A stretch of 22,838 bases of DNA from Persebacter sp051008975. Its GTDB lineage: Bacteria; Pseudomonadota; Gammaproteobacteria; Tethybacterales; Persebacteraceae. Position 1 is the first letter of the stretch; each line of letters begins with the position of its first letter. The DNA lies in assembly GCA_051008975.1 (NCBI GenBank), contig JBPCXA010000037.1, positions 1-22,838 on the forward strand, written 5' to 3'. Positions 8,367 to 15,208 of the stretch are shown here, piece after piece. Position numbers and translations under genes: made by a program. The notes beneath the pieces were generated by a model. It was not told where the DNA came from, ran no database searches, and was given only the letters and a program-made list of their open reading frames with translations.

Positions 8367-8389
8367 AATCGGACGATGCATATTATAAT
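8361..8389. promoter_or_regulatory. Bidirectional promoter with a palindromic -10 element
   Basis: The 62-bp gap between glyQ and the cysteine desulfurase contains ATTATAAT (8382-8389), which is its own reverse complement and so offers TATAAT on both strands. On the plus strand TTGCAT (8361-8366) lies 17 bases upstream, a fair -35. On the minus strand the -35 is poor. The two genes should compete for, or share, this site. Confidence 0.55.
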
Positions 8390-8428
8390 CGCGGACGGCG
8401 GCGCGCCGCATTCGCCGCATTCAATCTT

Positions 8429-9580
8429 ATGTCCGATACGCCGGTTTATTTGGATTACAACGCCACGACCCCGACGCACCCCGAGGTGTTGGAGGCGATG
8501 CTGCCCTATTTGCGCGGCGAATTCGGCAACGCTTCCAGCCGCCACGCCTTCGGGCGGCGCGCGCGGCGGGCGGTGGACGAGGCGCGCGAACAGGTCGCGG
8601 CGGCGGCCGGCGCGCATCCGGCGGAAGTGGTCTTCACTTCTTCCGGCACCGAAAGCAACAACACGATTATCAAGGGCGTAGCAACGATGTCCTTGCGCGG
8701 AACGGTCGCCGTCTCGGCGACCGAACATCCGTGCGTATTGTGCGCCGCCCGCGCGCTGCGGCGCGGCGGAATTGTCCATATCCCGCTGGCGGTGGACGCG
8801 GACGGACTTCTGGATATGGACGATCTGGAGCGGACGGTCGCCGGCGGCGACTGCGCGCTGGTCTCGGTGATGCGCGCCAACAACGAAACCGGCGTACTGC
8901 AGGATATCGCGGCGATCGCCGAAATCGCCAAAGCGTCCGGGGCGGTGATGCATACGGACGCGGCGCAGGCGCTCGGCAAAGTACCGCTGGATTTCGCCGG
9001 CTGGGGCGCGGACGCGATGACGTTGTCGGCGCACAAGGCGCGCGGACCGAAAGGCGTCGCCGCCCTGATTGTCCGCCGCGAAGTGGACTGGGCGCCGCTG
9101 CTGGACGGCGGCGGACACGAAAACGGACGCCGCTCCTCCACCGAAAACGTCGCGGGAATCGTCGGCATGGGGGCGGCGTGCCGCCTGAGCACGGAGACGG
9201 TCGCCGCCGCCGGGCGAATGCGGACGCTGCGGGACGAAATGGAAAATTCCCTGCGCGCCGCCGGGGCGAAGATTTTCGCGGCGGGCGCGCCGCGTCTGCC
9301 GAATACTTCGCTGTTCGGATTTCCCGGAATTGACGGCGAAAGTATGGTGATGATGCTCGACCAGTCCGGTTTTGCGGCGGCGAGCGGCGCGGCGTGTTCC
9401 AGCATGAAAAACGAACCCAGCCACGTGCTGCTGGCGGCGGGCGCGCCGCCGGAAGAGGCGCGCACCGCCGTCCGCGCGTCTTTGGGACCGGACACCGCCG
9501 CCGAAGACGTCCGCCGCTTCGCGCAAACGGCGGCGGCGTTGCATTCCCGCCTCTCCGCAATGTCGGCGGTGCGGGAATAA
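8429..9580 (+). CDS. Cysteine desulfurase, NifS/IscS type
   Basis: This PLP enzyme removes sulfur from cysteine as a protein-bound persulfide for Fe-S clusters and other thio-cofactors. The 383 residues show YLDYNATTP at the N-terminus, SSGTESNN for phosphate binding, His100 stacking on PLP, RANNETG, HTDAAQ with Asp177, the Schiff-base Lys203 in SAHKARGPKG, and the catalytic loop SGAACSS with Cys323. The longer loop places it in the NifS/IscS class rather than the SufS class. It stands alone, without iscU nearby, although erpA follows 1.2 kb downstream. There is no clear Shine-Dalgarno. The start at ATG 8429 is the only one giving the normal N-terminus. Confidence 0.95.
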   Translation: MSDTPVYLDYNATTPTHPEVLEAMLPYLRGEFGNASSRHAFGRRARRAVDEAREQVAAAAGAHPAEVVFTSSGTESNNTIIKGVATMSLRGTVAVSATEHPCVLCAARALRRGGIVHIPLAVDADGLLDMDDLERTVAGGDCALVSVMRANNETGVLQDIAAIAEIAKASGAVMHTDAAQALGKVPLDFAGWGADAMTLSAHKARGPKGVAALIVRREVDWAPLLDGGGHENGRRSSTENVAGIVGMGAACRLSTETVAAAGRMRTLRDEMENSLRAAGAKIFAAGAPRLPNTSLFGFPGIDGESMVMMLDQSGFAAASGAACSSMKNEPSHVLLAAGAPPEEARTAVRASLGPDTAAEDVRRFAQTAAALHSRLSAMSAVRE

Positions 9581-9628
9581 ATCCCATTCCCGCAAGCCGG
9601 AATCGCCGCCGACAGCACGAATCGTGCA

Positions 9629-9790
9629 ATAATTCAAGCCCGCGGTTGCATAATTCAAGCCCGCGATTGCACAATTCAAGCCCGCGATTGCATAATTCAA
9701 GCCCGTGGTTGCATAATTCAAGCCCGTGGTTGCATAATTCAAGCCCGCGATTGCATAATTCAAGCCCGCGATTGCATAATTCAAGCCCGC
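9629..9790. repeat. 21-bp tandem repeat, seven full units plus a partial one
   Basis: The unit begins ATAATTCAAG and continues CCCGCGATTGC. Seven full copies start at 9629, 9650, 9671, 9692, 9713, 9734 and 9755, and a 15-bp partial copy ends at 9790. Variants are limited to two sites: CGCGA, CGCGG or CGTGG, and one ATA to ACA change. The period is a multiple of three, so several frames stay open on both strands (heptapeptides such as HNSSPRL). I see no start or ribosome site that would make it coding. It is a VNTR candidate downstream of the cysteine desulfurase. Confidence 0.95.
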
Positions 9791-9831
9791 AAAGGCGCGC
9801 CATTCCGCCATTCTCGCCCAAATTGCGCAAA

Positions 9832-9872
9832 AAAAAGGGCGACATCTCTGCCGCCCTTTTCGTCGCCCTTTT
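9832..9872. terminator. Bidirectional intrinsic terminator
   Basis: An 11-bp stem (AAAAGGGCGAC at 9833-9843 with GTCGCCCTTTT at 9862-9872) encloses an 18-base loop. Read on the minus strand it is followed by a run of eight T, which is strong. It sits nine bases beyond the stop of the small minus-strand gene. On the plus strand the tail TTTTGTATT is weaker but could end the cysteine desulfurase transcript. Confidence 0.85.
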
Positions 9873-9880
9873 GTATTAGT

Positions 9881-9979
9881 TTAGTTGAAAAGATTTTTAA
9901 CTATTTCTTTAATTATCTCTATAAAGGCGACTTTCAGCACCCAATGAAGGCACTGTTTCCATCGTGGAGGATCATTCAT
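9881..9979 (-). CDS. Candidate 32-residue small protein, amphipathic or membrane-active
   Basis: I do not recognise this gene. The case for it is contextual. An extended -10 (TG-G-TATAAT, 10029-10037) lies upstream, GGAG stands six bases before the ATG at 9979, the stop is at 9881, and a strong terminator begins nine bases later. The peptide starts MNDPPRWKQC and then has a 20-residue hydrophobic to amphipathic stretch (LHWVLKVAFIEIIKEIVKNL). It is AT-richer by eye than its neighbours. Such a compact, self-contained unit is typical of small membrane peptides, including type I toxins, but no antitoxin RNA was identified. A longer in-frame start at 10030 would overlap the -10 and is less likely. 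Confidence 0.5.
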   Translation of the reverse strand: MNDPPRWKQCLHWVLKVAFIEIIKEIVKNLFN

Positions 9980-10028
9980 TGTGTTCTCCGTTATGCTGCC
10001 GAAAAGCGGCAACTCCCAATTAAGCGAC

Positions 10029-10037
10029 ATTATACCA
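10029..10037 (-). promoter_or_regulatory. Extended -10 promoter of the small gene
   Basis: The minus strand reads TG-G-TATAAT, a perfect extended -10, 13 bases beyond the stop of the exported-protein gene. No good -35 is visible, which is acceptable for an extended -10. Initiation near 10022 would give a leader of about 43 nt before the ATG at 9979. Confidence 0.6.
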
Positions 10038-10046
10038 CGCCGCCGA

Positions 10047-10442
10047 TTACCGCTCACCCGCTTTCGGCAGCAAATGCAATTCCACGACAACCTGCGCCGC
10101 ATTCGCCAAATCATTAAGCGGAAATCCTTCGCAATACTTACGGATAAGATGCATAATGCCGGGCATATCCGCAACCTCGCCAAGCGACTTTTGCGTGTCG
10201 TTGTACAGCCCCGCCGCCGTCATAAAGCCGGTGATCCAATTAAAGTACTTATTGTACTCTCTATAATCGGATGTGGCTATACCTTTTCTATCCACTCGCA
10301 GAAAACTTCCGCAACTATTTTCATACTCGGCGGGAGAAAAAGTGCTATATTGGTCATTCGCATCGGAAGCCACGGCGACGCCGCCCGACACCGCAAACAC
10401 GGCGGCGGCGAGGGCGAAAAGGGCGGATTTCAGTTGTTTCAT
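10047..10442 (-). CDS. Small exported protein of unknown function
   Basis: This 131-residue protein has a clear Sec signal: MKQLKS, a hydrophobic core (ALFALAAAVFAV), and a cleavage site after AVA at about residue 25. The mature part of about 106 residues has two cysteines, one in NSCGSF and one in RKYCEGFP, which could form a disulfide in the periplasm. The segment with GFMTAAGLYND, PGIMHLIRKYCEGFPLNDLANAAQVV resembles small periplasmic HdeA-like or Rap1a-like helical proteins with a 'YC...NPL' pattern, but I am not sure of the family. The start at 10442 is supported by AAGGAG seven bases upstream, so the 20-residue extension from 10502 is rejected. Its own promoter (10475-10502) precedes it. 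Confidence 0.8.
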   Translation of the reverse strand: MKQLKSALFALAAAVFAVSGGVAVASDANDQYSTFSPAEYENSCGSFLRVDRKGIATSDYREYNKYFNWITGFMTAAGLYNDTQKSLGEVADMPGIMHLIRKYCEGFPLNDLANAAQVVVELHLLPKAGER

Positions 10443-10474
10443 CGGGTTGCTCCTTGTGGGCATTAAAAAACGCC

Positions 10475-10502
10475 ATTTTAACCGAATTCCGCCCGAAAAC
10501 AA
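10475..10502 (-). promoter_or_regulatory. Sigma70-like promoter of the exported-protein gene
   Basis: The minus strand shows TTGTTT, a 16-base spacer and TAAAAT, about 32 bases before the ATG at 10442. Five of six bases match the consensus at -10 and three to four match at -35. Confidence 0.5.
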
Positions 10503-10507
10503 AGTTC

Positions 10508-10590
10508 GTCATTCTGGCGAAAGCCAGAATCCAGCGTCTTTTTTCCCGCAAATGGAAAGACACTTGGTTCCGGCTTTCGCCGGAATGACG
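10508..10590. repeat. Pair of dispersed palindromes in inverted orientation
   Basis: The hairpins ATTCTGGC-GAAA-GCCAGAAT (10511-10530) and TTCCGGC-TTTC-GCCGGAA (10568-10585) lie in opposite orientation, each flanked outside by the same CGTC/GACG ends. The arms differ at two positions. The layout is the same as in the 157-287 element: two units head to head around a short core. The rest of the gene-free stretch up to 10726 contains only a 10-bp GC-rich inverted repeat (10685-10694 with 10709-10718) and a half copy of the dispersed palindrome. Confidence 0.7.
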
Positions 10591-10726
10591 AGGAGGGGCG
10601 AAATGGAATACGGGTGCGGGAATGGGACGGGTGATGCGGAAACGGGGCGGGCGTTTTCCGATCTCCGCCCGAATTTGCGAAAATCGCGCCCGCCGCTTTC
10701 GCCGGAATGGCGGGCGCGGGCGGTTC

Positions 10727-10755
10727 TTGACAAATGCGTCCGGTTGTGATATGAT
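10727..10755 (+). promoter_or_regulatory. Near-consensus promoter of erpA, nearly leaderless transcript
   Basis: TTGACA (10727-10732) is perfect, the spacer is 17 bases, and the -10 is TATGAT with an upstream TG-A (extended). Initiation about seven bases beyond the -10 falls near 10762, only a few bases before the erpA ATG at 10765, which leaves no room for a ribosome binding site. This is the best promoter match in the window. Confidence 0.85.
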
Positions 10756-10764
10756 TCGCCTGTT

Positions 10765-11256
10765 ATGAACAATCCGCAACCCCAGACCGAAATGCCGCCG
10801 CCGTCCGCGGAGGAAATGCCGTCCGCCGCCCCAGCGGCGATAAAAGACGCGCCCGCCGCAAACGGTTCTCCGCCGCCGTCCGCCGCATCCCCCGCGCCGG
10901 CGGCGGAATCAGCGGCGGACGCCGTCGCGACCGACATCATTTTCACCGACAACGCCGCCCGCAAGGTGCGCGCGCTGATGGACGAGGAGGACAACCCGTC
11001 GCTGATGCTGCGCGTGTTTATCCAGGGAGGCGGCTGTTCGGGCTTCCAGTACGGCTTCACGTTTGACGAGGAGCGCGCCGAGGACGACTTCGCGCTGGAA
11101 AAGGCGGGCGTCACCGTCCTCGTCGATCCCGCCAGTTATCAATATCTGGTCGGCGCCGAAATTGACTACAAGGAGGGGCTGGAGGGTTCGCAATTCGTGA
11201 TTCGCAATCCGAACGTGACCTCCACCTGCGGCTGCGGCTCGTCGTTTTCGGCCTGA
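10765..11256 (+). CDS. erpA: Iron-sulfur cluster insertion protein, A-type carrier, with N-terminal extension
   Basis: A-type carriers bind [Fe-S] clusters and hand them to target proteins. ErpA is needed for IspG/IspH of the isoprenoid pathway in E. coli, which would tie it loosely to dxs. The domain covers residues about 57-163 with ligands Cys91 (GGGCSGFQYGF), Cys155 and Cys157 (STCGCGSSF). This spacing and the block FQYGFTFDEE favour ErpA over IscA. The protein has 163 residues, about 50 more than usual. The extra N-terminus is low-complexity Pro/Ala/Ser/Glu. The start is supported by the promoter just upstream. A start nearer the domain would need another site, and none with a ribosome binding site is visible. 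The gene is followed 43 bp later by potD, probably on the same transcript. Confidence 0.93.
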   Translation: MNNPQPQTEMPPPSAEEMPSAAPAAIKDAPAANGSPPPSAASPAPAAESAADAVATDIIFTDNAARKVRALMDEEDNPSLMLRVFIQGGGCSGFQYGFTFDEERAEDDFALEKAGVTVLVDPASYQYLVGAEIDYKEGLEGSQFVIRNPNVTSTCGCGSSFSA

Positions 11257-11299
11257 CGCCGCCGGGCATCGTTTTTTTATCATCCGAGAGGAGACCATC

Positions 11300-12379
11300 A
11301 TGACCATCCGCAATCCCCGTTTTTCCCGCCGCGCTTTTCTCGCCGCCGCCGGAGTCGGCGCCGTCGCCGCCGGTTTTCGCCTGCCGGCGTCCGCCGCCGA
11401 GGAGAAAAAACTCAATTTCTACAATTGGGACACCTACATCGGCGAGACGACGCTGGACGATTTCCAAGCCGCCTCCGGCGTGGAGGTCAAACTGGACCTG
11501 TTCGGCGACAACACCGAATTGTTCGCCAAAATGCGCGAAGGCAATCCCGGCTACGACGTCATCGTGCCGTCCAACGACTATGTGCAGCGGATGACCGCGG
11601 CGGGGCTGCTGGCGCCGCTGAACCACCGCGCCATTCCGAATTTCCGCCGCAACGTCGCGAAGCAGTTCCAGGACGGCGGATTCGATCCGGGGCGCAAATA
11701 TTCGATGCCCTATATGTGGGGGACGATGGGCATCGGCTACCGCAAATCCAAGGTCAAAAGCCCGCCGGTGTCGTGGTCGGCGGTGTGGGGCAGACAATCC
11801 GCGCAATACGCCGGAAAAATCGGCTGGATCAGCGAACCGGCGTCGATGCTGGGGATGGCGCTGCGCTATCTCGGACACTCGTTCAACTCGGAGGACGCGG
11901 GCGAAATCCGCGCCGCCGCCGATCAATTGATCGCCTTCAAGGGGAATGTGAAGGGGATTTTCGAGGACAACGGACAGGATTTGCTGGCGTCCGGCGAGGT
12001 GGATTTGGCGGTGGAATGGAACGGCGACATCGCGCAGCTGGCGACGGAGGACGACGACATCGGCTATGTCATCCCGTTCGAGGGAAGTTATTACTGGCAG
12101 GACTGCCTGTGCATTCCGAAGGGCGCGCCGCATCCGCAAAACGCGCACGCGTTCATCAATTTTCTTTTGGACGCGAAAATCGGGCGCGACCTGGCGGACT
12201 ACATCCAATACGCGACTCCGAACGAGGCGGCGTTGAAACTGCTGGACGATTCGTACACGAAAAATCCGGCGATCTTCCCGCCCGCGCACATTCAGGAAAA
12301 ATTGGAGCCGAACCTCTACCTCGGCGAAACCCGCTCCCAACTCATCGACGAAGAGTGGACGCGCGTGCTGTCGGCGTAG
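11300..12379 (+). CDS. potD: Polyamine ABC transporter substrate-binding protein, Tat-exported
   Basis: This is the periplasmic binding protein for spermidine or putrescine, serving PotB-PotC-PotA encoded at 15209-17993. It has 359 residues. The N-terminus has a twin-arginine signal (SRRAFLAAAG, residues 9-18) and a likely cleavage after ASA near residue 32. The mature domain begins LNFYNWDTYIG, the usual PotD/PotF start, with YDVIVPSNDYVQRM, NIPYM-like SMPYMWGTMGIGY, and AVEWNGD and ATPNEAA blocks further on. GAGGAG lies six bases before the ATG. A strong terminator follows at once, so the gene is cut off from the other pot genes. Export through Tat is inferred from the motif. The exact polyamine cannot be told from sequence. 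Confidence 0.92.
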   Translation: MTIRNPRFSRRAFLAAAGVGAVAAGFRLPASAAEEKKLNFYNWDTYIGETTLDDFQAASGVEVKLDLFGDNTELFAKMREGNPGYDVIVPSNDYVQRMTAAGLLAPLNHRAIPNFRRNVAKQFQDGGFDPGRKYSMPYMWGTMGIGYRKSKVKSPPVSWSAVWGRQSAQYAGKIGWISEPASMLGMALRYLGHSFNSEDAGEIRAAADQLIAFKGNVKGIFEDNGQDLLASGEVDLAVEWNGDIAQLATEDDDIGYVIPFEGSYYWQDCLCIPKGAPHPQNAHAFINFLLDAKIGRDLADYIQYATPNEAALKLLDDSYTKNPAIFPPAHIQEKLEPNLYLGETRSQLIDEEWTRVLSA

Positions 12380-12388
12380 GGGCGGTTT

Positions 12389-12415
12389 AAGAGGGGCGTT
12401 TGCGCCCCTCTTTTT
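12389..12415 (+). terminator. Strong intrinsic terminator after potD
   Basis: A perfect 10-bp stem (AAGAGGGGCG / CGCCCCTCTT) with the loop TTTG (12399-12402) runs into a T-rich tail (TTTTTGTTTTTC). It begins nine bases after the potD stop. Confidence 0.92.
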
Positions 12416-12438
12416 GTTTTTCTTAGGAAGATTGCATT

Positions 12439-14364
12439 ATGGATCCTGTTAAAACCAGCATCGGGGAAATTTTTGAACCGAGACGGCAACATGTTATTCC
12501 GTTTTTTCAGCGCCATTATGTCTGGGGGAAAAACGGACAATGGCGCCCGTTGTGGAACGACATTAAAACCCGGGCGGACACGCAGAGCGGCGCGCTGCAT
12601 TTTACCGGCGCAATCGTTGTGCAACAAAAACGGACCCAGCCCAACCAACTGCCCGCCTACGAAATTATCGACGGGCAGCAGCGTCTGACCACATTTCAAC
12701 TGGTGCTGTGCGCTATCAGGGACGTTTGCGCCGGTATCGCGGCGGAGGGCTTTGCCGAAATCGCCGAGGACGCGAAAACATACATCTTAAATACCGGACG
12801 CCAAGCAGGCGGAGACGGGCAGTTTAAGTTGTTGCCGAAGAAGCATGACTACGACGCTTTTAAGGCGATCGTGCTCGGCGATAACATGCCGCCGAAGAGC
12901 GGCGACAATCTCGTTGCCGCCTATAAATATTTCAAGGCGGAGATAGCGAAATTTGTAAGCCGCGACGCCGTCAAAGCGGGCGCGTTGCTTGACGCGATTA
13001 TCCGCAATTTCGGGCTTGTATCCATTCTGGTCAACGATGACGACAAGCCGGAGGTGATATTTGAATCGCTGAACGCCAGAGCCAAGCCGCTGTTGCAGTT
13101 TGATCTTCTCCGGAACAATTTGTTCCTTCGGGCGCGTCAGGGCGCGGACGAGGACCGTGACTCCCTGTACAGTCGGTATTGGGAGCGCTTTGATTCCGGC
13201 GGATGGATTCAAACGGCGGCGAAAGAACAGCCGACGGAACTGTTTTTGCAGCACTTCCTTATCGCCAAATTGGGCGTAAACAAAGTCACGCCGTTGTTCG
13301 AGAACTACTGCCGATACCGGGAAAATGCGCGGCTGGGAACGGTGACGGCGGAGCTTAAAGAATTGGACAAGTACGCCGAATGTTATCAATCTGTTGCCGG
13401 CATGACGGGCGATGTTCGTGCCTGCTTGCCGCAAACGCTCGCGGACCGTCTGCGCGCTTTTAACGATATTGTCGTAACGCCCCTGCGCCCTCTGGTTTTA
13501 TATCTGATGGCTGAGTCCGGGTTATCTCCGAAACAGCTGGAGCATGTGCTGTGGGCGTGCGAATCATACGTAGTGCGGAGCATTCTGTGCAAGCAATACA
13601 GAGCGCACTTTAATGTATTTTTCGCTAGAACCATTTATTATCTGCTCGGGAAAGACATGGATCTCCCGCTTGCGGACTCCGGCGCGTCCGCGGTATTAAG
13701 GCATCTGAACATGTCGTCCGGCCATACGGACAAGTGGCCGGACGACGCGGACGAAAATCTCAAAAGCGCCTTCTACGGAGGCGAGGGCTGGAGTGCGCGA
13801 AACCCTAACGATACCAGAGACGTGCGTTATATTTTGCGTCGCATTGAACTGCGTCTGCGCGACAACCCACGCACCGAGGATGTCAGCACCGGCGGACAGC
13901 TGCAACTCGAGCATGTTCTCCCGCGCAATTGGCGGAGACACTGGACTCTGCCTGCCAGCGGCGGACAGATGAAGTATGCGGATATTCTTTCCGCGGATTA
14001 CAAGCGGGCGCATCCCGAATGGAACAAAATTTGCCCTGCGGAGGGGGAGGAGTCAGATGCGCTTGCCGATCAGTCGTACGCCAGTGCGTTGCAAGTCGCT
14101 CGGGAAAGGGACGCCTTGATGCATAGTTTGGGCAATTTAACTTTGCTGACGAAAGCATTGAATCCCGAATTGTCCGACAAGCAGTTCTCGGTGAAAAGAG
14201 AGGCGTTGCGGGTGCACTCTGTTTTGTTGCTGAATCAGCGCATAGTACAACGGGAACAATGGGACGTCCATCAAATTAAGGAGCGGACGTGCGAACTGCG
14301 CAACATATTCCGCCAACTCTGGCCGGACGCGCAGTGGTTTCTTGACAATATCCCGCCCGAATAA
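12439..14364 (+). CDS. DUF262/DUF1524 protein, GmrSD- or SspE-like antiphage factor
   Basis: This is a single 641-residue protein with the two domains of the GmrSD type IV restriction family. The N-terminal DUF262 domain has IPFFQRHYVW (about 20-29) and the nucleotide-handling motif DGQQRLTT (about 79-86). The C-terminal DUF1524 domain has an HNH-type pattern: QLEHVLPRNW with His492, and HSLGNLTLL near 562-570 with the conserved Asn. Members cut modified (GmrSD) or sense phosphorothioated (SspE) DNA. No dnd or ssp genes are in the window, so GmrSD-like action on modified phage DNA is the better guess. AGGAAG lies eight bases before the ATG. The base composition is less GC-rich by eye than the pot genes on both sides, which suggests acquisition. 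It lies between potD and potBCA. Confidence 0.85.
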   Translation: MDPVKTSIGEIFEPRRQHVIPFFQRHYVWGKNGQWRPLWNDIKTRADTQSGALHFTGAIVVQQKRTQPNQLPAYEIIDGQQRLTTFQLVLCAIRDVCAGIAAEGFAEIAEDAKTYILNTGRQAGGDGQFKLLPKKHDYDAFKAIVLGDNMPPKSGDNLVAAYKYFKAEIAKFVSRDAVKAGALLDAIIRNFGLVSILVNDDDKPEVIFESLNARAKPLLQFDLLRNNLFLRARQGADEDRDSLYSRYWERFDSGGWIQTAAKEQPTELFLQHFLIAKLGVNKVTPLFENYCRYRENARLGTVTAELKELDKYAECYQSVAGMTGDVRACLPQTLADRLRAFNDIVVTPLRPLVLYLMAESGLSPKQLEHVLWACESYVVRSILCKQYRAHFNVFFARTIYYLLGKDMDLPLADSGASAVLRHLNMSSGHTDKWPDDADENLKSAFYGGEGWSARNPNDTRDVRYILRRIELRLRDNPRTEDVSTGGQLQLEHVLPRNWRRHWTLPASGGQMKYADILSADYKRAHPEWNKICPAEGEESDALADQSYASALQVARERDALMHSLGNLTLLTKALNPELSDKQFSVKREALRVHSVLLLNQRIVQREQWDVHQIKERTCELRNIFRQLWPDAQWFLDNIPPE

Positions 14365-14402
14365 ATCCGCGTCCCGTCTGCGGAGGCGGGCGGGCGCAAA
14401 AA

Positions 14403-14431
14403 ATCCGTTTCGCGCCTCGATGCGCTACAAT
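14403..14431 (+). promoter_or_regulatory. Promoter-like 29-bp element, copy 1
   Basis: The 29 bp upstream of the LysE-family gene start ATCCGTTTCGCG and end in TACAAT. They recur at 15151-15179, upstream of potB, with only two differences (27/29). Each copy ends in a -10-like hexamer 29-44 bases before the ATG. No -35 match is seen, so an activator may be needed. The rest of the 110-bp gap holds only a short imperfect hairpin. Confidence 0.55.
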
Positions 14432-14474
14432 CCCTCTTTAACGAATTGGGAATCGTCCGCCGGAGGTTAAAAGC

Positions 14475-15101
14475 ATGTTCTGGGAATATCGCCACGAGAT
14501 ATTGACGGTTGTCGCCGTCGCTTCGGTGATGGTGGCGAGTCCGGGGCAGGATTTTGCGGTGATTACCCGCAACTCGCTGCTCTATTCCCGCCGCGCCGGA
14601 GTGCTGGGCGCGTTCGGCATCGGCGCGGCGATTTGGCTGCATGTGTCGTATTCGCTCGCCGGAATCGCCCTGGTTATCGCACAGTCGCCGCTACTTTACA
14701 ACATTATAAAATATGCGGGCGCGTGCTATCTTTTGTATCTGGGATGCAGGAGTTTGTTTTTCGCGTCCGCGCTTAATACGGCGGGCGGCGAAAAACGCGG
14801 CGCGGTTATTTCGGATGCGGGCGCTTTCGGCGCGGGTTTCGCGTCCAACGCGCTCAATCCGAAGACGACTTTGTTTTTTCTCAGCATATTCACGCAGGTG
14901 GTGAACGCGGAGACGCCGTTCGCCGTGCAGATTTTATTCGGCGGTATTATTTGTCTGGCGCACATTATTTGGTTCGCCGTTCTTGCGCTGTTTTTGTCCG
15001 CGCCGGCGCTGACCGCGCGCATCGCCCGCGCAAAACCGTGGATAGAACGAACGCTGGGCGTATTTTTATGCGGCTTCGCGTTGCGGCTGGCGGCGAAATA
15101 A
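14475..15101 (+). CDS. LysE/RhtB-family exporter
   Basis: This is a 208-residue inner-membrane protein with about six hydrophobic segments. The signature SPGQDFAVITRNSL (about 22-35), the Gly-rich second segment (GVLGAFGIGAA) and NALNPKTTLFFLSIF (about 126-140) are those of the LysE/RhtB amino-acid exporters. The substrate is unknown and could be threonine, homoserine, lysine or related compounds. GGAGG stands eight bases before the ATG. A promoter-like element shared with potB precedes it. It sits between the DUF262 defence gene and potB, on the same strand, and ends 107 bp before potB. A link to polyamine precursors is possible but not shown. Confidence 0.88.
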   Translation: MFWEYRHEILTVVAVASVMVASPGQDFAVITRNSLLYSRRAGVLGAFGIGAAIWLHVSYSLAGIALVIAQSPLLYNIIKYAGACYLLYLGCRSLFFASALNTAGGEKRGAVISDAGAFGAGFASNALNPKTTLFFLSIFTQVVNAETPFAVQILFGGIICLAHIIWFAVLALFLSAPALTARIARAKPWIERTLGVFLCGFALRLAAK

Positions 15102-15150
15102 TTTTTTCACGCGCGCGTTTTTAATACGACAACTCGCCCGGCGGACGCAA

Positions 15151-15179
15151 ATCCGTTTCGCGCCCCGATGCGCTATAAT
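15151..15179 (+). promoter_or_regulatory. Promoter-like 29-bp element, copy 2, before potB
   Basis: This copy matches 14403-14431 at 27 of 29 positions and ends in a perfect TATAAT (15174-15179), 29 bases before the potB ATG. The sequence GCGCCCCGATGCGC just upstream of the -10 is a candidate operator half-palindrome. GGAGG follows seven bases before the ATG. Confidence 0.6.
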
Positions 15180-15208
15180 TCGTCCGATACAGTTTCGGAG
15201 GCGGGCGG

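Noticed and set aside
8285..9845. Two long minus-strand frames (508 and 391 codons) through the 21-bp repeat and the cysteine desulfurase
   Set aside because: Both are antisense to a clear enzyme gene and are kept open by the 21-bp period and GC-rich codons. No ribosome site or family features are present.
14375..14403. Hairpin after the DUF262 gene as a terminator
   Set aside because: The six-pair stem contains a wobble pair and is followed by A, not T, on the plus strand, and no T run follows on the minus strand either.
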